Assembly: GCA_022414725.1 (NCBI GenBank)
Contig: CM039462.1
Span: 131,093,774 to 131,157,773, forward strand
DNA from: Microglena sp. YARC
Taxonomy: Eukaryota; Chlorophyta; Chlorophyceae; Chlamydomonadales; Chlamydomonadaceae
DNA length: 64,000 nt
Direction of reading: 5' to 3'
A program made the translations under genes and the position numbers. Below, piece after piece: positions 19,852 through 33,986 of the stretch. Under the pieces are notes generated by a model that ran no database searches, was not told the DNA's origin, and saw nothing but the letters and a program-made list of their open reading frames with translations. The first letter of the stretch is position 1, and every line of letters starts with the position of its first letter.

Positions 19852-21890
19852 CTGGAGGGCAACAGAGGAAAGCCGTGATGTGGTGTAGTGATTTGGTGTA
19901 CTGATATGGTGCAGTGGGTATAATTAAATTATCACTGTAGCACGAACTCAGGGCCTCCTTTCCATGGAGGGCAAGTATTTGTACTTGCATTTGTACTTCT
20001 ATTGTGCTCGTGCTTGTATTTGTACTTGCATTTGTACTCATGCTTGTGATTGTGCCTGTACATGTATTTGTGCTTGTATTTGTATTCGTACTTTTACTTT
20101 TACTTGTATTTGTACTTGTATTTGCTGTTTGTCTTGGTACTCTCGTGCTTGTGCTTGCATTTGTATTTGTGCTTGTACTTGTGCTCGTATTTGTATTTGC
20201 ATTTGTACTTGCAATTTTAGTTGTACTTGTACTTGAATTTGTACTTGTATTTGTGCTTGTATTTGTTTTCGACAGTCAACAGACACATGTAATACACCAC
20301 CAGGACCACAGTCTCACTCACTGCCCCCTCCCCCCCCCCCCCCCCCCACACACACACCCCCACACACACCCCCACCCCACACATCACCACTACCCACCAC
20401 GCTCCCCTCCTCCTCCTCCCTCCCCTTCCCAGACCTGTCCCTGATCACGCCACCCATCCTCCTTACTACCCACCAGTGCCACCCCAGTGCCACCAACATC
20501 AACACTCCCCTCTCATACCCGGTCCGGCGGTCCCCCCCCTTCCCCACCACGCCACTACCACCCCCACCACTGCCCACCACCACCAGCGTAGCACTCCCCT
20601 TCCAATCTTCCATACCCACCATATCCCCCCCTTCTCCCACCCCACCACCAAGAAAAGTAAATCACCAGTGTTTCATATTTCATATTTATGTAGGCCGGGT
20701 TGAGAAGCTACTTGGGCTCCTCAAGCCTGATTTCAGGATTGTTTCGTAGCCATCGCACAGCGGAGCGCTAAGCGCTGAGCCTGGGGGTGCCGGGGCTTTA
20801 TACGTCGCCATGCAACGACGGACTGGTGCCGCGTTGTCGAAAAAGCACACAGTGTAAATCACCTGCTCTTGAGAATAGAGCCTCCTTTTAGTTCTGGGCA
20901 ATTTTGAGGTCCATCTACCCTTTCAGAATAAAGGGAGGGGGGGGTATCACGGGTATGAGAGGGGAGTGCTACACTGCTGGTGGTGGTGTGTGTGTCTGTG
21001 TGTGTGTGTGGTGGGAGGGTGGGGTGGTGGTGGTGCTGCTGGGGTTGTGTGGGAGTGATTGGGGATGGAGGGGGGGTGGCAGTGGATGGTGGTGGTTGGG
21101 TGGGGTGGGGGAAGGTGGGGGTTTTGCCCCTCCACACCCCCCACCAGAAATGGAAATCACCTGTTCCTAAAGACCGTGGTTCCTTTCAGTTCTTGGCAGT
21201 TGTTAAGAATGTGTTGAGGTCCATCTACCCTTTCAGAATAAAGGGAAGGGGAGGTATCACCCCCCCCACACCACACCATACACACACACACATACACCCC
21301 ACCCCTCCCACCAGAAAAAGCTAATCACCTGTTCCTGAGGACCGTGGTTCCTTTTAGTTCTTAGCAATTGTTAATAAAGTGCTGAGGTCTGTCTACCCTT
21401 TAAGAATAAAGGGAAGGGGGGGTATCGCCCCCCCCACCCCCCAACCCATACCCCCTCACCAGAAAAAGCTAATCAACTATTCCTGAGGACAGTGGTTCCT
21501 TTCAGTTCTGGGTAGTTGTTGATAAAGTGTTGAGGTCCATCTACCCTTTCAGAATATAGGGAAGGGGAGGTATTCCCCCCCCCCCACCCCACCCCACCCC
21601 CAAACACACACACCCCACCCCACCCCACCAGAAAAAGCTAATCACCTGTTCCTGAGGACCGTGGTTCCTTTCAGTTCTTGGCAGTTGTTGAGATCTTGCC
21701 GAGGTCCGTCTACCTATCAGAATAAAGGGAAGGGGGGGTATCCCCCCCACCCCCCACCCCCCCACCCCTCCCGCCAGAAAAAGTAAATCACCTGTTCCTG
21801 AGGACCGTGGTTCCTTATAGTTCTTGGCAGTTGTTAAGAAAGTGCTGAGGTCTGTCTACCCTTTCAGAATAAAGGGAAGGGGGGGTATTA

Positions 21891-21921
<31 letters not shown>

Positions 21922-24420
21922 AGCTATTCACCTGTTCCTGAGGACTGTGGTTCCTTTCAGTTCTGGGCAGTTGTTGAGGAAGTGCTGAGGTCCGTCCACC
22001 TCTACCGCCACTCTTTCCCCATCTGGCATTTTGACCAGGATATCAACACTCATGGTAGCTTTGGATTCAGGAAAGCAAAGTGGAATCTCCAACCCTACAT
22101 CAAGGCCCATGCTTTTTAGGAGATTGAACACCTGCATTTTGCATTTTAAATTTCGATTTTTAGGACATGGTACACCTGCATTTTGCATTTTGAATTTTAA
22201 AATCTTAGGACATGGTACACCTGCATTTTGATTTTTGATTTTTTAGATGGTACACCTTTTTTTTCCTTTGTTTTAGATGGTACTCCTGCATTTGAATTTT
22301 GAATGGGCAGAACGATAGACGGTGGGCAGTGAAGCGTGAGCCTAAAAACAAATCAGTGGATCCTGCAGTGCTCCCGTTGATAAGACCTGGCCTAGTCGTC
22401 TGCTGCCCATGGTGTACCGGATCACACAGCAGGCAACAGTCTTATCATTGCTGCACCATGGGTCTCGCAGGCTGGCAGTGAGGGAAGCAAGGCAATGCAA
22501 AGAACCAACAAAAAAAGCAAAAAACAACTGAATAAGGCAGAGAACAAAAAAAGCAAAAAACAACTGAATAAGGCAAAGAACCAACAAAAAAAGAAAAAAA
22601 CAACTGAATAAGGCAAAGAAACAACAAAAAAGGCAAAAAAACAACTGAATAAGGCAAAGAAACAACTGAGTAAGGCAAAGAAACAACTGAATAAGGCAAA
22701 CAAACAACTGAATGAGGCAAACACACAACTGAATAAGGCAAAGAAACAACTGAATAAGGCAAAGAAACAACTGAATAAGGCATAGAAACAACTGAATAAG
22801 GCAGAGAAACAACTGAATAAGGCAAAGAAACAACTGAATAAGGCAAAGAAACAACTGAATAAGGCAAAAAAACAACTGAATAAGGCAATGAAACAACTGA
22901 ATGAGGCAAAGAAACAACTGAATAAGGCAAAGAAACAACTGAATAAGGCAAAGAAACAACTGAATACAGCAAAGAAACAACTGAATAAGGCAAAGAAACA
23001 ACTGAATAAGGCAATGAAACAACTGAATGAGGCAAAAAAACAACTGAATAAGGCAAAGAAACAACTGAATAAGGCAAAGAAACAACTGAATGAGGCAAAA
23101 AAACAACTGAATAAGGCAAAGAAACAACTAAATAAGGCAAAGAAACAACTGAATAAGGCAAAGATACAACTGAATAAGGCAAAGAAACAACTGAATAAGG
23201 CAGAGAAACAACTGAATAAGGCAAAGAAACAACTGAATAAGGCAAAGAAACAACTGAATAAGGCAGAGAAACAACTGAATAAGGCAAAGAAACAACTGAA
23301 TAAGGCAAAGATACAACTGAATAAGGCAAAGAAACAACTGAATAAGGCAAACAAACAACTGAATAAGGCAAAGAAACAACTGAATAAGGCAAACAAACAA
23401 CTGAATAAGGCAAAGAAACAACTGAATGAGGCAAAGAAACAACTGAATAAGGCAAAGAAACAACTGAATAAGGCAAACAAACAACTGAATGAGGCAAAGA
23501 AACAACTGAATAAGGCAAAGAAACAACTGAATAAGGCAAACAAACAACTGAATAAGGCAAAGAAACAACTGAATAAGGCAAAGAAACAACTGAATAAGGC
23601 AAAGAAACAACTGAATAAGGCAAAGAAACAACTGAATAAGGCAAACAAACAACTGAATAAGGCAAAGAAACAACTGAATAAGGCATAGAAACAATTGAAT
23701 AAGGCAAAGAAACAACTGAATAAGGCAAAGAAACAACTGAATAAGGCAAAAAAACAACTAGCAACATGTGTAAGCAGGTTGCATCTTTGTTAGGCTCACA
23801 TTTCACTGCTAACCGTGCATTGTTCTTCTCATTCATGCATGCATGCATGTATGTGTATGTATGTATGTATGTATGTATGTATGTATGTATGTATGTATGT
23901 ATGTATGTGTGTATGTATGTATGTATGTATGTATGTATGTATGTATGTATGTATGTATGTATGTATGTATGTATGTATGTATGCATGCATGTATGTATGT
24001 ATGTATGTATGTATGTATGTATGTATGTATGTATGTATGTGTGTATGTGTGTATGTATATTTGTATGTATGTAGAATGGGCGCTGAGATCGAATCTGCGC
24101 TGCAGAAAATTGGACAGCATTGTATACAGCCGTAAGTCTGACGCGTATATCAGTTTGTCGGCGTGGCTTACCGCGTGGAACTGCCAGAAAATTCTTACAG
24201 TACTGCAATTGTCCGTGTACACCCCCTGCCTCCCGTGTCCCCTTTGACACAAGGAACGAACGAAAAACGATAGTGAAATCCATGTATGTTTACATAGATG
24301 TGCTGTGCTGATACGAGCACCTTGGGCGCATTCCAGCTTAGCTCATTCTTCTTGTTGCACTGTCTTACCTTGCTTGCAATCGAACACCTAAATGTCTGTC
24401 TGTGACAGTCTAGGGGTGTG

Positions 24421-24451
<31 letters not shown>

Positions 24452-27095
24452 GCGTGCAAATATATATATATATTATATATGTATATATATGCGTGCAAAA
24501 CAATTAAATCTATCTTTCTATATGTATATATATGTGGAATAAAGGCACATAGATTGCTGGCATCTATATTAGATAACTATGAAGCAGAAATGTATATGTG
24601 GAACATACATGGCCTCCCACCCTCTCATACACACTTCCCCCCCCCCCCCCCCCCCTGCCCTCCCACCTCTCATACACACATACCCCCCCCCCCCCCCCCC
24701 CGCCCTCCCACCCACTCATACACACATACCCCCCCCCCCCCCCACCCCCCCCCCACCCCCAGCCCCCACCCTGCCCTCCCCACCCTCTCATACACACATA
24801 CCCTCATATATGTGTGTGTGTGTGCATGTGTGTATTTGTGTGTGTGGCAAGGATCCTTGAATGAGGCCACATCTCCACGGGATATGTCAATTGGGTAAAT
24901 GAACGAGGCGGGCACACCCACAGATGTGTCATGAGACATATTGAGCATGCGCTTGATTTATTTATTATGTTAAGGATTTTCATCCCAGGAAGTGGGACCC
25001 GGACACACAACAGCGTCCACAAGGGATTCAGGAGGAAATTTCTGACTAATTCCGTATATCTTTGCAACATATATTTATATTCATTATATTAATATTATAT
25101 ATTATATTTATATGTGCAACATATAATTATATGTGCATTATATTAATATTATCATTAAATTTATATGTGCAACATATAATTATATGTATTACATTTAAAT
25201 TATCATTATATACTAAATTCCGTTTATCTGTGCAACACATATTTAGATGTACTACATTTATATTATCATTACACATTCAATTCCGTGTATCTGTGCAACA
25301 TACACTTATATTCATTATATTAATATTACATCTTAAATTCCGTATATCTGTGCAACATATCTATGGAGCTTACGTTCACCTGTACAATACCTACCAGGTG
25401 TGTATTGACACACAAAAAATGAAAATTTAAATTTGAACATCCAAGAATTGCCACAGAATGACCTCTAAGGACGTGCCCAATGGGTATTAAGGGAACCGCC
25501 TCGTAAGTATGCGATGGACGGGCTTACATCACACCTAGAGTCCAGTAACCATGCGGGTCAACGACCGTCCGGGTGGGGATTGTGTATTGACATTATTTAT
25601 GAACATGGAGGGTATGTGTGTGCGGATTTGTGTGTGGGGGTGTGGGTGTGTATGTGTGTGGGGGTGTGGGGGGCAGGGGGGGGCAGGGGGGGGGCAGGGA
25701 GGGTGTGTGCGTGTGCATGTGTTTTTGTTTGTTTATTTGTGTGTGTGTTTTGTTTGTGTGTGTATATGTGTGAGCATGCATGTTTGTGTCTTAACTTGTA
25801 CATCATACATCTTGTTCACCTGTACATCATACATCTTGTTCACCTGTACATCATACATCTTGTTCACCTGTACATCATATATCTTGTTCACCTGTACATC
25901 ATACATCTTGTTCACCTGTACATCATACATCTTGTTCACCTGTACATCATACATCTTGTTCACCTGTACATCATACATCTTGTTCACCTGTACATCATAC
26001 ATCTTGTTCACCTGTACATCATACATCTTGTTCACCTGTGCATCAGACATCTTATTAATTTGTGCATCAGACATCTTATCAATCTGTACATCAGACACCT
26101 TGTTCACCTGTACATCATACATCTTGTTCACATGTACATCAGACATCTCATTAACCTGTACATCATGCATCTTGCTCACCTGTACATCAGACATCTTGTC
26201 TATTCTAGATATTACATCATTGATGATAGACGCTGGCGTGCACTGAGATCAGAACGCTATGAGTCAGTTCGGGTCCATAACAAGCTTGGAGCCAGAAGGC
26301 AGCAACACAATACACTTATGTTCATCTGTACAGTGTGTATGTTCATATGTTCAACTTACATTCATCTTACATTGATCTGACAGTACAACTTACGTTCATC
26401 TGTACAGTGTGTATGTTTATCTGTTCAACTTACGTTCATCTGGCAGTACAACTCACGTTCATCTGTACAAGGCAGCAGCACAATAAACTTACGTTCCTCT
26501 GTGCAGTGTGTACGTTCATCTGTTCAACTTTCATTCATCTTACATTCCTCTGTGCAGTGTGTACGTTCATTTGTTCAACTTTCATTCATCTTACGTTCAT
26601 CTGTGCAGTGTGTACGTTCATTTGTTCAACTTTCATTCATCTTACGTTCATCTGTGCAGTGTGTACATTCATTTGCTCAACTTTCATTCATCTTATGTTC
26701 ATCTGTGCAGTGTGTACGTTCATTTGTTCAACTTTCATTCATCTTACGTTCATCTGTGCAGTGTGTACATTCATTTGCTCAACTTTCATTCATCTTACGT
26801 TCATCTGTGCAGTGTGTACGTTCATTTGTTCAACTTTCATTCATCTTACGTTCATCTGTGCAGTGTGTACGTTCATTTGTTCAACTTTCAATCATCTTAC
26901 GTTCATCTGGCAGTACAACTTACGTTCATTTGTACAACAGACATCTTGCTCTGCCCAGACAAAAATGCGCTCAGACACATGTCCAGTGCTGAGCCGCTCA
27001 AACCCAATTCTGGCCGTCCCGCGGACATCAGCTCTAAATGCACCTGCAGGGGAAGCACATTTTCATTCATTAGATATCTGTCTGTCTGTCTGTCA

Positions 27096-27154
<59 letters not shown>

Positions 27155-27541
27155 AGTCTGTCTGTATGCACGCATGTTTATTTATATATTTATTATATTT
27201 ATTTATTGTATACATATTATATATATTAGATTTATTTATTATATACATATTTAAATATATATTATATGTATCTACATACAAGATATGAGCACCTTGGGTG
27301 CATACTTGCTTTGCCCTTTCTGCTTGTTGCACTACCTGACATGGCCATAGAACCCAGTATTTTACTGGTGAATTGGCCAGTCACGTCACGGTTCTAGCCG
27401 TGAATGTTTTGAGAGAATTGCCTCTTCAGCGCACATACGCTGCTCTCCAATCCCCAAGGCTTATTTAGCTCTGGGGTATCTGCATTTATCCCAAGGTTTG
27501 ATAACTCTTTATGTCTCGGGCCAGTTCTCAGCATGTTTTAA

Positions 27542-27575
<34 letters not shown>

Positions 27576-29935
27576 TTTTTTTTAGTTCTCTGCATGTTTT
27601 TATATTTTCTTATGTCAACCTCAGTGCTCAGGATTCACTTTGATACCGCGCTGCAAGGCGGGGGTCACTGTTTATTTGTTGGGCTACGCATGGCAGCTTC
27701 CAGCCAGTTTCTTGAGCCAGCCACAGGTTCAAGACCAAACCTTTTAGATGCGTTGAAATGCCTATCATGACGCCTTTCAGACGCACCAGCTAGCTTCAGG
27801 TTTGGTCCAAGGAGGTGTAAAGGGAGCTGCCTAGAAGCTGCTATGTGTAGCTGGAAAAAGAAGGAGTGGCGGTGGTGGACGGCTTCACTGGCCTGGTGCT
27901 TTCAGGAGGCGGGCTAGTGGAGTTTTCTACGCACATTACGTTCTGCTTGGGTACTAGAATGCCCCTTCCACGATTCCCATGGAAAGTAGGGACGGTTGCC
28001 TGAGGCACTGCAGGGTACACAGTTCACTGCCATATACCTCTTTCCTCGGGTTGAACGGAACAACAGGCGGCAACGATAGAGCTGACCGAAGCCAGTTAGT
28101 TATGAGACAGTTGGCTGACGTGTCAGGCTTTGTCTTGGTCGTCGGCCAGGCGGTCGGTCGGTCAGACCAGTGGATGAATCGTGGGGCTCACGCCCCCCAG
28201 GAGGGGGGGCTCTGCCAAAAAGCACTCCTCTCATTTACACTGGTGATCTGCCCAAACTGCTCCACTCTAAACAACCACTGCCACCACCACCCATCCCCCC
28301 ACCACCACCACCAAGAACATCACGGAGATCACACATCACGGATCACATCACATCACGGATCACAGAACAACATCACGGAGCAGGTGCACAGGCAGCCCAC
28401 CACCATCACCTGATACATTTGGCGCTTGAATAAAAAAAAAACTCCTCTAATATGCAGTAGTGAGATGGTCCCCAAACTGTTTCAGTCTAAACAACCTCTA
28501 CAATCACCAACCACCCAACCACCACCACCACCAACAACAAGTAGAACAACAACACGGAGTAGGTGCACAGGCAGCCCACCGCCATCACCTGATAAATTTG
28601 GCGTTTGAATAAAAAAGCAATCCTCTCATATGCAGTGTCGGTGTGGTCACCTGATAAATTTGGCGTTTGAATAAAAAGCACTCCTCTCATACGCAGTAAT
28701 TATGTGGTCACCTGATAAATTTGGCGTTTGAATAAAAAGCACTCCTCTCATACGCAGTAATGATGTGGTCACCTGATAAATTTGGTGTTTGAATAAAAAA
28801 GCACTCCTCTCATATGCAGTGTTGATGTGGTCCCCAAACTGCTTCAGTCTAAACCACTACCACCACCAACCACCCAACCACCAACAACAACAACAAGTAG
28901 AACAACAACACGGAGTAGGTGCACAGGCAGCGCACCGCCATCACCTGATAAATTTGGCGTTTGAATAAAAAAGCACTCCTCTCATAAGCAGTGTTGATGT
29001 GGTCTGCAAACTGCTTCATTCTGATGTTGTCCCGCATCCCAGAGCTCATCTGGCCTCCACTGGAGGATGCCTGAAGTTTCATGCGCTTGTCTGACAGGCT
29101 CTGTTTAACACCCGGTAGGGGGAACACAAGGAGCGACATGGATACGGTGTTCAGCTTTTCATGTCCTCGCCCTTGTGCCAACTCATCCAATATTGGCATG
29201 GCTCGGTCGATGATCTACAGAGCAAGACAGGTGTATTCAGTTGGACAGAAATCCATACAAATTGCACGCCTGAGACTCATCCAACATCGGCTTGGCTCAA
29301 TGGATGGCCTGCATATCTAGACATAGGCGGTAATTCAGTTGGACAGAAAACCCTTCTACGAATTGCAAACCCAACTGCTTAGTACTATCCTTAGTACTAA
29401 TAGTAGTACTACTAATTCCCCACTGCTTAGTACTACCCTTAGTACTAGTACTAGTGCTATCCTTAGTACAAATAGTAGTACCATCCTTAGTACAAATAGT
29501 AGTACTATCCTTAGTACTAATAGTAGGACTACTAATTCCCCACTGCTTAGTACTACCCTTAGTACTAGTACTAGTACTATCCTTAGTACAAATAGTAGTA
29601 CTACTAATTCCCCACTGTCAAGTCCTTTCCTTAGTACTAATAATAGTACTTCTAATTCCCCACTGCTAAGTCCTATCCTTAGTACTAATAGTAGTAATAT
29701 CCTTAGTACTAATATTAGTACTACTACTTCCACATGATCCTTGCAGTTAAACTAATACTGGCACTGATGAGAATACATGATGACACCGACCTTGCTCGTC
29801 AACTACACATTCTCTCCATCAAGCACAGCAACAGGCCACCCAAGTTTTAGAGCAGCTGATCTCCCACAGAAGCTTCACATTCTCCCCTCCGTGTTATGCA
29901 TGCCACAGTCTAAGGGGTAGCCAATTAGGCTAACC

Positions 29936-29966
<31 letters not shown>

Positions 29967-32900
29967 ACACGCCCCCCCCCCCCCCCCCTCCACACTCACA
30001 CACCCTCCCTCCCCAATCCTGATAGTACGGCTAATACTAACACTGATGATTACATATTGACACGGACCTTGGATATCAACTCCATGTTCTCTCCACCAAG
30101 CACAGCATCAGCCCATACAAGTTAAGATAGCAGCTGATCTCCCACAGAAGCTTCACATTCTCCCCTCCTTGTTATGCATGCCACAGTCTAAGGGGTAGCC
30201 AATTAGGCTAAATATTTGGATAGCAACTCCACTTTCTCTCCACCACCACCACCACCACCACACACACACTCACACACCCTCCCCAATACTGAAAGTACAA
30301 CTAATACTTACACTCATGATTACATGCTCACTGACCCTGAAATAAATAGCAGCTACGAGGCCTCACTAATGATAACATTTATGTTATATTGGCACTCACC
30401 TTTGACATCAGCTCAAAATTCTCTCTGTCAAGAATAATACTAGCCCACCCAATATTGGAAATGGTCAGGGATCCCACACTGATGATAACATGTTTTTATA
30501 ATGACACTGACCTTTGACATCAGCTCAAAATTCTCTCCGTCAAGAATGATAACAGCCCACCCGAGATTGGAAAGGAGCTGGGACCCCACATGAGGGTCGT
30601 GTATAAGAGCGTGCAGAATCGCAGGTTGTGCTCGGCGGAGCAGCTGAACCCCTTGGGTGTGGTTCACTTGGGCAAACCCAATGAGCACCATCACAAGGCC
30701 CTGGAGATGGGGTGGGAAGGGTGGGGTGGGTTGGAAAGAAGGGTGGGGTGGGGTGGGGTGGGAAGAGGGGTGCGGGTGGGAGGGTTTCAGAGTGTGCAGA
30801 ATCGCGGGTTGTGCTCAGCAGAGCAGCTGAACCCCTTGGGTGTGGTTCACTTGGGCAAACCCAATGAGCACCATCACAAGGCCCTGGAGAGGGGTTGGGA
30901 AGGGTGGGGTGGGTTGATAAGAAGGGTGGGGGGCCCAGACATGGTCCACTTGGGGGAATTATAACCCCACAAACAGGTTCAAGCACACAGACCTAAGTAT
31001 ACTGGACAGTGTTCCTTGAACACTTGAAACTTGGGGAAACTATAACTCCCACGAACAGGTCCAAGCACACAGACCTTATATTGTAAAGTGTTCCTTGCAC
31101 TTTTACAATCTGGGGGAAACTATACATACCCCAAACAGGTCAAAATCACACAGACCTTACATTGTACAGTGTTCCTTGAACGCTTGAAACTTGGGGAAGT
31201 TATAAGTCCCACAAACAAGTCCAAGCACACAGACTTTATATTGTATACAGTGCTCCTTGCACTTTTAAAATCTGGGATAAATTAAATTGTACATACCAAT
31301 AAATTAATTATACATTTAAATTAAATTATTATACACATAAATTAAATTATTATGCATATAAATTATACATATAAATTAAATTATACATACCAATAAAATC
31401 TGGGATAAATTAAATTATACATACCAAGAACAGGTCCAAAGCACACAGACAAATAAAAAGCATGGAATAATGTGACAATGTAACAATGCAAAAATGATTT
31501 ACTCAATAAACAAATGTGATAATGCTGTAACAATGTAATCATAAAAAACTCACAAATAGGTCCCAGCGCTGTGAGAGCAAGTGGCTTATACCGACTTCGG
31601 TCATTTTATTGTAGAGGGCCTTGTCGTAGTGCCCCATGATCGAGAAAGACCACACAACATTGCTGTAGTTCTGCAAATTAGGGTTTGACAGGTTGTGAGG
31701 GGTAAGTTGTGGGTATGTTGTTGGTCGGTGGGGGGTAGGTTGTTGGTACGTGGGGGTATGTTGTGGGCAGGTGGGGGGCATGTTGTGGGTATGTTGTGGG
31801 TATGTTGTGGGTATGTTGTGGGTATGTTGTGGGTATGTTGTGGGTATGTTGTGGGTATGTTGTGGGCAGGTGGGGGGTATGTTGTGGGTATGTTGTGGGT
31901 ATGTTGTGGGTATGTTGTGGGCAGGTGGGGGGTATCAAAGATGTGCGGTGGTGGTAAGTTGCAGGTGGTTAGGAGGGTGGTTATCATCTGAAGTGACTGC
32001 AGTTGCAGGTGGTTAGGAGGGTGGTTATCATCTGAAGTGACTGCAGTTGCAGGTGGTTAGGAGGGTGGTTATCATCTGAAGTGACTGCAGTTGCAGGTGG
32101 TTAGGAGGGTGGTTATCATCTGAAGTGACTGCAGTTGCAGGTGGTTAGGAGGGTGGTTATCATCTGAAGTGACTGCAGTTGCAGGTGGTTAGGAGGATGG
32201 TTATCATCTGAAGTGACTTTACTGAGGTTGAAACTTCATGTAAGTGGGTTAGAAGGGTTGGGTGGAGTGGTGTGGTGTGTGAAGTGGTGTGGTGGTAAGA
32301 GGGTTTGATTAGGGTGGCGTTGTGGCAATAGAGGTGGATGGTGGTAATAGGGGTTGGGTGGTGTGGTGTGTGGTGTGGTGTGGTGGTAAGTCGGTTTGGG
32401 TAGGGTGGCGTGGCGGTAAGAGGGGTGGATGGTGGTAATAGGGGTTGGGTGGTGTGGTGTGGTGTGGAGAGCTGTGGAGTGGTTTGGTGTGGTGTTAGGA
32501 GGGTTTGGGTAGGGTGGCGCGGCGGTAAGAGGGGTGGATGGTGGTAATAGGGGTTGGGTGGTGTGGTGTGGTGTGGTGTGTGGTGTGGTCAGGTGTGGAG
32601 TGGTGTGGTGGTAAGAGGGGTTGGGTAGGGTGGCGTGGTGATAAGAGGGTTGGATGGTGGTAAGTGGATGGTGGGTGGTGTGGTGTGCTGGTAAGAGGGG
32701 TTGGGTAGGGTGGCGTGGCGGTAAGAGGGGTGGATGGTGGTAAGAGGTGTGGTGTGCTGTGTGGTGTGGTAGTAAAAGGGGTTGGGTAGGGTGGCGTGGT
32801 GATAAGAGGTGTGGATGGTGGTAAGAGGTGTGGTGTGGTGTGGTGTGTGGTGTGGTGGTAAGAGGATGGTGGGTAGGAGGATGGTGGCAGGTGGATGGTG

Positions 32901-33951
32901 GGTAGGAGGGTGGTTATCATTTGAATTGAAAGTACTGATTGTGGCACTTCAGGTCAGTGGGTAGCAATGCTAGTTTGGGGGTCAATGGCAACCCTTCCAT
33001 TGGCGTATAAGGGTGCAGTACGGGTGGCAAGAGTGCTGTACGGGTGCATAAGAGGGGAGGGAGGAAGCTACCCGCCAGTGAGCTAGCATCCACAAGCCAG
33101 ATCTCCTATACCCTAAACCCTAAACCCTAAACCCTTTACCCGAGGAGGATCTGGCTTGTGGATGCTAGCTCACTGGTGGGTAGCTTCCCCCTACCAGTAA
33201 GAGGGTGCCAAATTTGCAGGAGGGTACTGGAGGGTACTGGAGGGTAGCTTCCCCCCACCCAAATAAGAGGGTGCCAAATTTGCAGTTTAAGAGGGGTGGG
33301 GTGGTGGTTAGTGGATGGAGGATACTAGTAGTAGATCTGGCTTGTGGATGCTAGCTCACTGGTGGGTAGCTTCCCCCTACTAAGTAAGAGGGTGCCAAAT
33401 ACCCCCAAATGTGCAATGTAAGAGGGGTGGGGAGAGGAGGTACAGGAGGGCAGGGGTGGGGTTGGGAAGGGTGGGGTGGGGTGGGGTGGGGTGGGTACAT
33501 CCAGCTTCTTGTATGGGCTGCATGAGATGTAGGGCCTTGGCTATGGCCTCCATTGTTGGGAAGGTGTAGGGCAAGTCTTTGCGATGGCGCTGACTGTGGG
33601 GAGAGGAAGTACAGGAGGGCAGGGGTGGGGTTGGTGGGGTGGTGGTTAGTGGATGGTGGATACTGGATGGTGGTTAGGAGGGCAGTTGTTGTTGTGCCCC
33701 ATGTTGTAGTGCCACATGTTGTTGTTGTAGTGCCCCATGTTGGAGAACAACCAAGCCACATTGCTGAAGTACTGCAGATTAGGGTTTGGCAGGTTGGTGG
33801 ATATCCAAGGGGTGCGGTGGTGGTAGCGGGATGGTTGCTAGGAAGGTGGTTAACATAACAAGTGAAAGTACTGACATTTGAATAACCCATAAATAAATAA
33901 ATTCCATACAGCCATGCCGTAAATAAATAAATAAATAAATAAATAAATACA

Positions 33952-33986
<35 letters not shown>

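Noticed and set aside
22445..24283. Minus-strand 612-codon frame with SLPYSVV repeats and the parallel FFALFSC and LFLCLIQ frames
   Set aside because: Product of the 21-bp minisatellite, open in all phases, crossing unrelated (TATG)n repeat.
24640..24948. Possible gene B exon reading [20 protein letters not shown]
   Set aside because: No acceptor AG at a suitable place and a phase that does not help to link 25009 with 22131.
33111..33140. A true chromosome end
   Set aside because: Only three telomere units, enclosed by an inverted repeat and with gene B continuing on both sides.
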